DNA of 64,000 nt, taken from positions 6,758,001-6,822,000 of the forward strand of contig NZ_CP178543.1 of the NCBI RefSeq assembly GCF_047276495.1, given 5' to 3'. This document shows, piece after piece, positions 63,101 through 64,000 of the stretch. Numbering within the stretch: the stretch's first letter is position 1; each line of letters opens with the position of its first letter. Source of the DNA: Capilliphycus salinus (GTDB lineage Bacteria > Cyanobacteriota > Cyanobacteriia > Cyanobacteriales > Microcoleaceae). The notes below the pieces were generated by a model. That model was not told where the DNA came from. It searched no databases and saw only the letters and a program-made list of their open reading frames with translations. The translations under genes were made by a program, and so were the position numbers.

Positions 63101-63775
63101 CAGTTCCTCACAGTTATCTCCCGTATCAATACTGAGTCCAGAAAAAACACTTTTTGAACGTAAATAAGCAATTTCACTCTTTAACAAACTTGTCTGAACT
63201 TCAATTAAATCTAAATTTTTAATATCTTCAGCAGACCGAACCGAAAAAACAGAAAGATCCACGCAGAGGATACGGTAACGCTTGCGATAGTTCAATAACA
63301 TCAAAGTATCCGCTCTTAAAAATTCTCCCCGTTCCTGATAACGACTGAAATTCAGTTTTTGATTGGGATTTTGAGGATTAAATTGAGATAAAAGCTCAAG
63401 ATATGTTTTTTGTTCTCCTTTGGGATTGGTACCCAAGCTGTTGTTATCGGAAAAATTACACTGATAGTAAAGAATTTCCAGTTTAGACAGCTTCCATTCC
63501 GTTGACTCCAGATATTCCCGAAAAAAGTTAAACCCCGAAAAAAAGCCTTTTTGTAGAAAGTATGCTGTCCATTTAGCGATAATTTCTGTATCTTGAGAAT
63601 TGATAATATTCGCTTTGGTTTCAATGGCTTTGCAAAGTTTAGGAAAACGCAAAGACTGAAGATCGGTTTGATACAAATCACCAAAATGATGGGTGATATT
63701 ATGTTGTTGAATATAGGCTAAAATCCCGATATTAAAACCCATCTCAAATAAATAGCCTAAATCTTCTGCAATCAT
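60101..63775 (-). CDS. Large SF2 helicase-like ATPase, unrecognised family
   Basis: A 1224-residue protein. Residues 1-400 have no known domain. A helicase-like core then has Walker A TGNPGIGKTT (411-420), motif Ia-like FYISPRKQ (437-444), Walker B FIMIDEIT (610-617), motif III-like IIVADAS (649-655), and a second RecA-like half with motif V FMTASASRGLSFPKTQ (818-833) and motif VI IIQVIYRGRGYY (851-862). This is the SF2 order with a long insertion between Ia and II. The C-terminal ~350 residues (875-1224) are helical and unrecognised. It stops 22 bp from tRNA-Ser, a common integration site. A role in defence or DNA/RNA processing is likely but unproven. Confidence 0.85.
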   Translation of the reverse strand: MIAEDLGYLFEMGFNIGILAYIQQHNITHHFGDLYQTDLQSLRFPKLCKAIETKANIINSQDTEIIAKWTAYFLQKGFFSGFNFFREYLESTEWKLSKLEILYYQCNFSDNNSLGTNPKGEQKTYLELLSQFNPQNPNQKLNFSRYQERGEFLRADTLMLLNYRKRYRILCVDLSVFSVRSAEDIKNLDLIEVQTSLLKSEIAYLRSKSVFSGLSIDTGDNCEELGVKFSPELKDYFTAFKRNDKESSKLIQAASYAYSFYEFLQENQLLNESYSLMFNVFGYTDRGVSAMSVQPDNLGFLKTCAEIYQEHSSNLEITEARGKVIDVIQRKAASSFVNGKKFIKSLLKVIPDESNWVIHNEKIDDFFNIIAEVPPELMNSLGLTGTMNLRQAHSRLIQQALTGSGTYLFLTGNPGIGKTTALVDFLKQHLDEGFLFFYISPRKQVNIDIIEKFKNNESLCDDRLLCLNTNSNLIEENGGRCTVQYYSNHYQGNFQENAVQFVDAQNTEPQQYQHYSRRLQRITEDVIQDAGQKSRGVLYSLCEGVYTIIDRNLSNAIVATVSIQSLKKTDNNTDTLRHFANIFKGVYNRREGQVIPSKMREISGRIKHLFIMIDEITGDDSGAEFLGRISSLVNEYQLTEPQHGFNTKIIVADASIVDKDVINQHLSNSKVQPDKIFFRRSTASATPLSKQDFIFNKKSATLINANSYPANCLNITYKLLIHSTQFNPNLLREQQNQLLNPVQNQIGLDILELLSQANTTQIIVYIQDKQRLQLLIEFLQQHLEQFEAFTDYIEIHANISESEKPQIQQSKDRVKVIFMTASASRGLSFPKTQHILIDIPRFEIEQNLMEIIQVIYRGRGYYVENGITQTFDNAEKSLIFYGFEQAIYYGNIPDRNDRELSLKESVLNLVNLLMILKTAIMTRIKGSGKIGKDDFMMIPIGGKSVYAAGDTFSGRMASFIRELRKEHHRRRSDKLLLEVSTSLENLLGNVRIVLNDLSPSNPQKTDSYLAIRECFPDDFIRLMSRGLDELLTWRLLEPGQISGSLLVVPLASKQVQENYEFDLENLLKSQAMTDLLKKLYTILYNREIYPESLSSATKSAIELIHQLKDQSQQTQWFEQNSQRCDQYYAVPLFIFVCKEALKNYFEKTPEDTEEDTFRDLLAVYIRLLYPANNILPIGNQYGEFPFVVFRSYSLREIRNKIFSDHQLLTSNELNAINLIESENE

Positions 63776-63792
63776 GGTTGATAACCTCCTAT

Positions 63793-64000
63793 TTATACGT
63801 TTAATGCGCGTCTAACTTCCGTGAGAAATGCTAACAAATTGAACCGTGTCTTTTTGCTGATATGCGTAAAAATTGACAGCGCACTAACGGAATCATCACC
63901 AATAACATTTTCGTAGGGATCAAGCTTTAAACTGATGGTCGTTTTGTTTTGTTCATAGCGGGAAAAATGCAACAGGGTTAAAAACTGCAAAATCTCATTT
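63793..64000 (-). CDS. Unknown protein, 3' end only (continues past the right edge)
   Basis: The minus-strand frame is open from the right edge, reading in-frame ...NEILQFLTLLHFSRYEQNKT..., so the gene starts outside the window. The visible 68 codons end LTEVRRALNV and stop 17 bp before the helicase-like gene. The spacing and shared strand suggest one operon with that gene. There is no recognisable domain in the visible part. Confidence 0.6.
   Translation of the reverse strand, partial: NEILQFLTLLHFSRYEQNKTTISLKLDPYENVIGDDSVSALSIFTHISKKTRFNLLAFLTEVRRALNV

Overview
The window looks like a chromosomal segment of a filamentous, non-heterocystous (Oscillatoriales-type) cyanobacterium. The evidence is the dispersed GCGATCGC (HIP1-type) octamers, cyanobacterial marker genes (cp12, long-form hpf/lrtA, cbiD, DUF3177, DUF2993, DUF1400 hydrolase, Mo-nitrogenase C-terminal-domain protein, cyanobacterial Mrp cluster, multidomain cyclase), and several short palindromic interspersed repeat families in the gaps. 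The genus is an inference; no rRNA or other phylogenetic marker is present.

Layout. 1-4.8 kb: the 3' part of a secreted subtilisin-like protease with RTX repeats, a secreted DUF1400 alpha/beta hydrolase and a DUF2993 protein. 4.8-7.3 kb (minus): radical-SAM arsS followed by two TVP38/TMEM64 membrane proteins. 7.7-13.3 kb: a cyclic-nucleotide-gated K+ channel, a small membrane protein, a DUF697-type GTPase, a phosphodiesterase and a His-rich PEP-CTERM protein. 13.4-20 kb: a CheC-like phosphatase with a FIST sensor, cp12, DUF3177, a type II secretion F-type protein and a 17-TPR-scale protein. 20.4-25.1 kb: a Mo-nitro_C protein, three DnaA-box-like nonamers spaced exactly 21 bp apart, guaA and cbiD. 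25.3-28.3 kb: an unrecognised minus-strand cassette (AAA+ ATPase, two unknown proteins, a 31-codon hydrophobic peptide) facing a vMAP-type HTH protein. 28.6-34.3 kb: fghA, a degenerate RNase III-domain protein and a seven-gene Mrp cation/proton antiporter operon. 34.9-43.5 kb: a metallophosphoesterase, a 1358-residue sensor kinase/receiver/adenylate cyclase/PilZ-like protein, a membrane protein, a candidate structured RNA and a class A beta-lactamase-fold serine hydrolase.

43.5-47.5 kb is a zinc uptake locus: an 87-bp tandem repeat, a perfect 19-bp Zur-type palindrome, znuA, znuC, a ~750-bp array of inverted-repeat-ended elements, then znuB. 47.5-57.2 kb: a 34-codon membrane peptide, topA, a DUF433/DUF5615 toxin-antitoxin pair, tatC, an HTH protein, a secreted CHAT-domain protein, hpf and lipB. 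57.3-64 kb: a pentapeptide/TPR secreted protein, a protein with a LEA-like N-terminus and a DnaJ-C-like segment, tRNA-Ser(GCU), and directly beside it a 1224-residue SF2-type helicase-like protein followed by the edge of another gene.

Functional links inside the window are metal homeostasis (znuABC, cobalamin cbiD, arsS), ion and pH homeostasis (Mrp, CNG channel), cyclic-nucleotide signalling (the cyclase at 36.8 kb makes, and the channel at 7.7 kb could sense, the same messenger) and possible conflict or defence modules (AAA+ cassette, TA pair, CHAT protein, tRNA-adjacent helicase). The most worthwhile targets for follow-up are the AAA+/HTH cassette, the tRNA-adjacent helicase, the phased DnaA-box array, the structured-RNA region and the two small membrane peptides.
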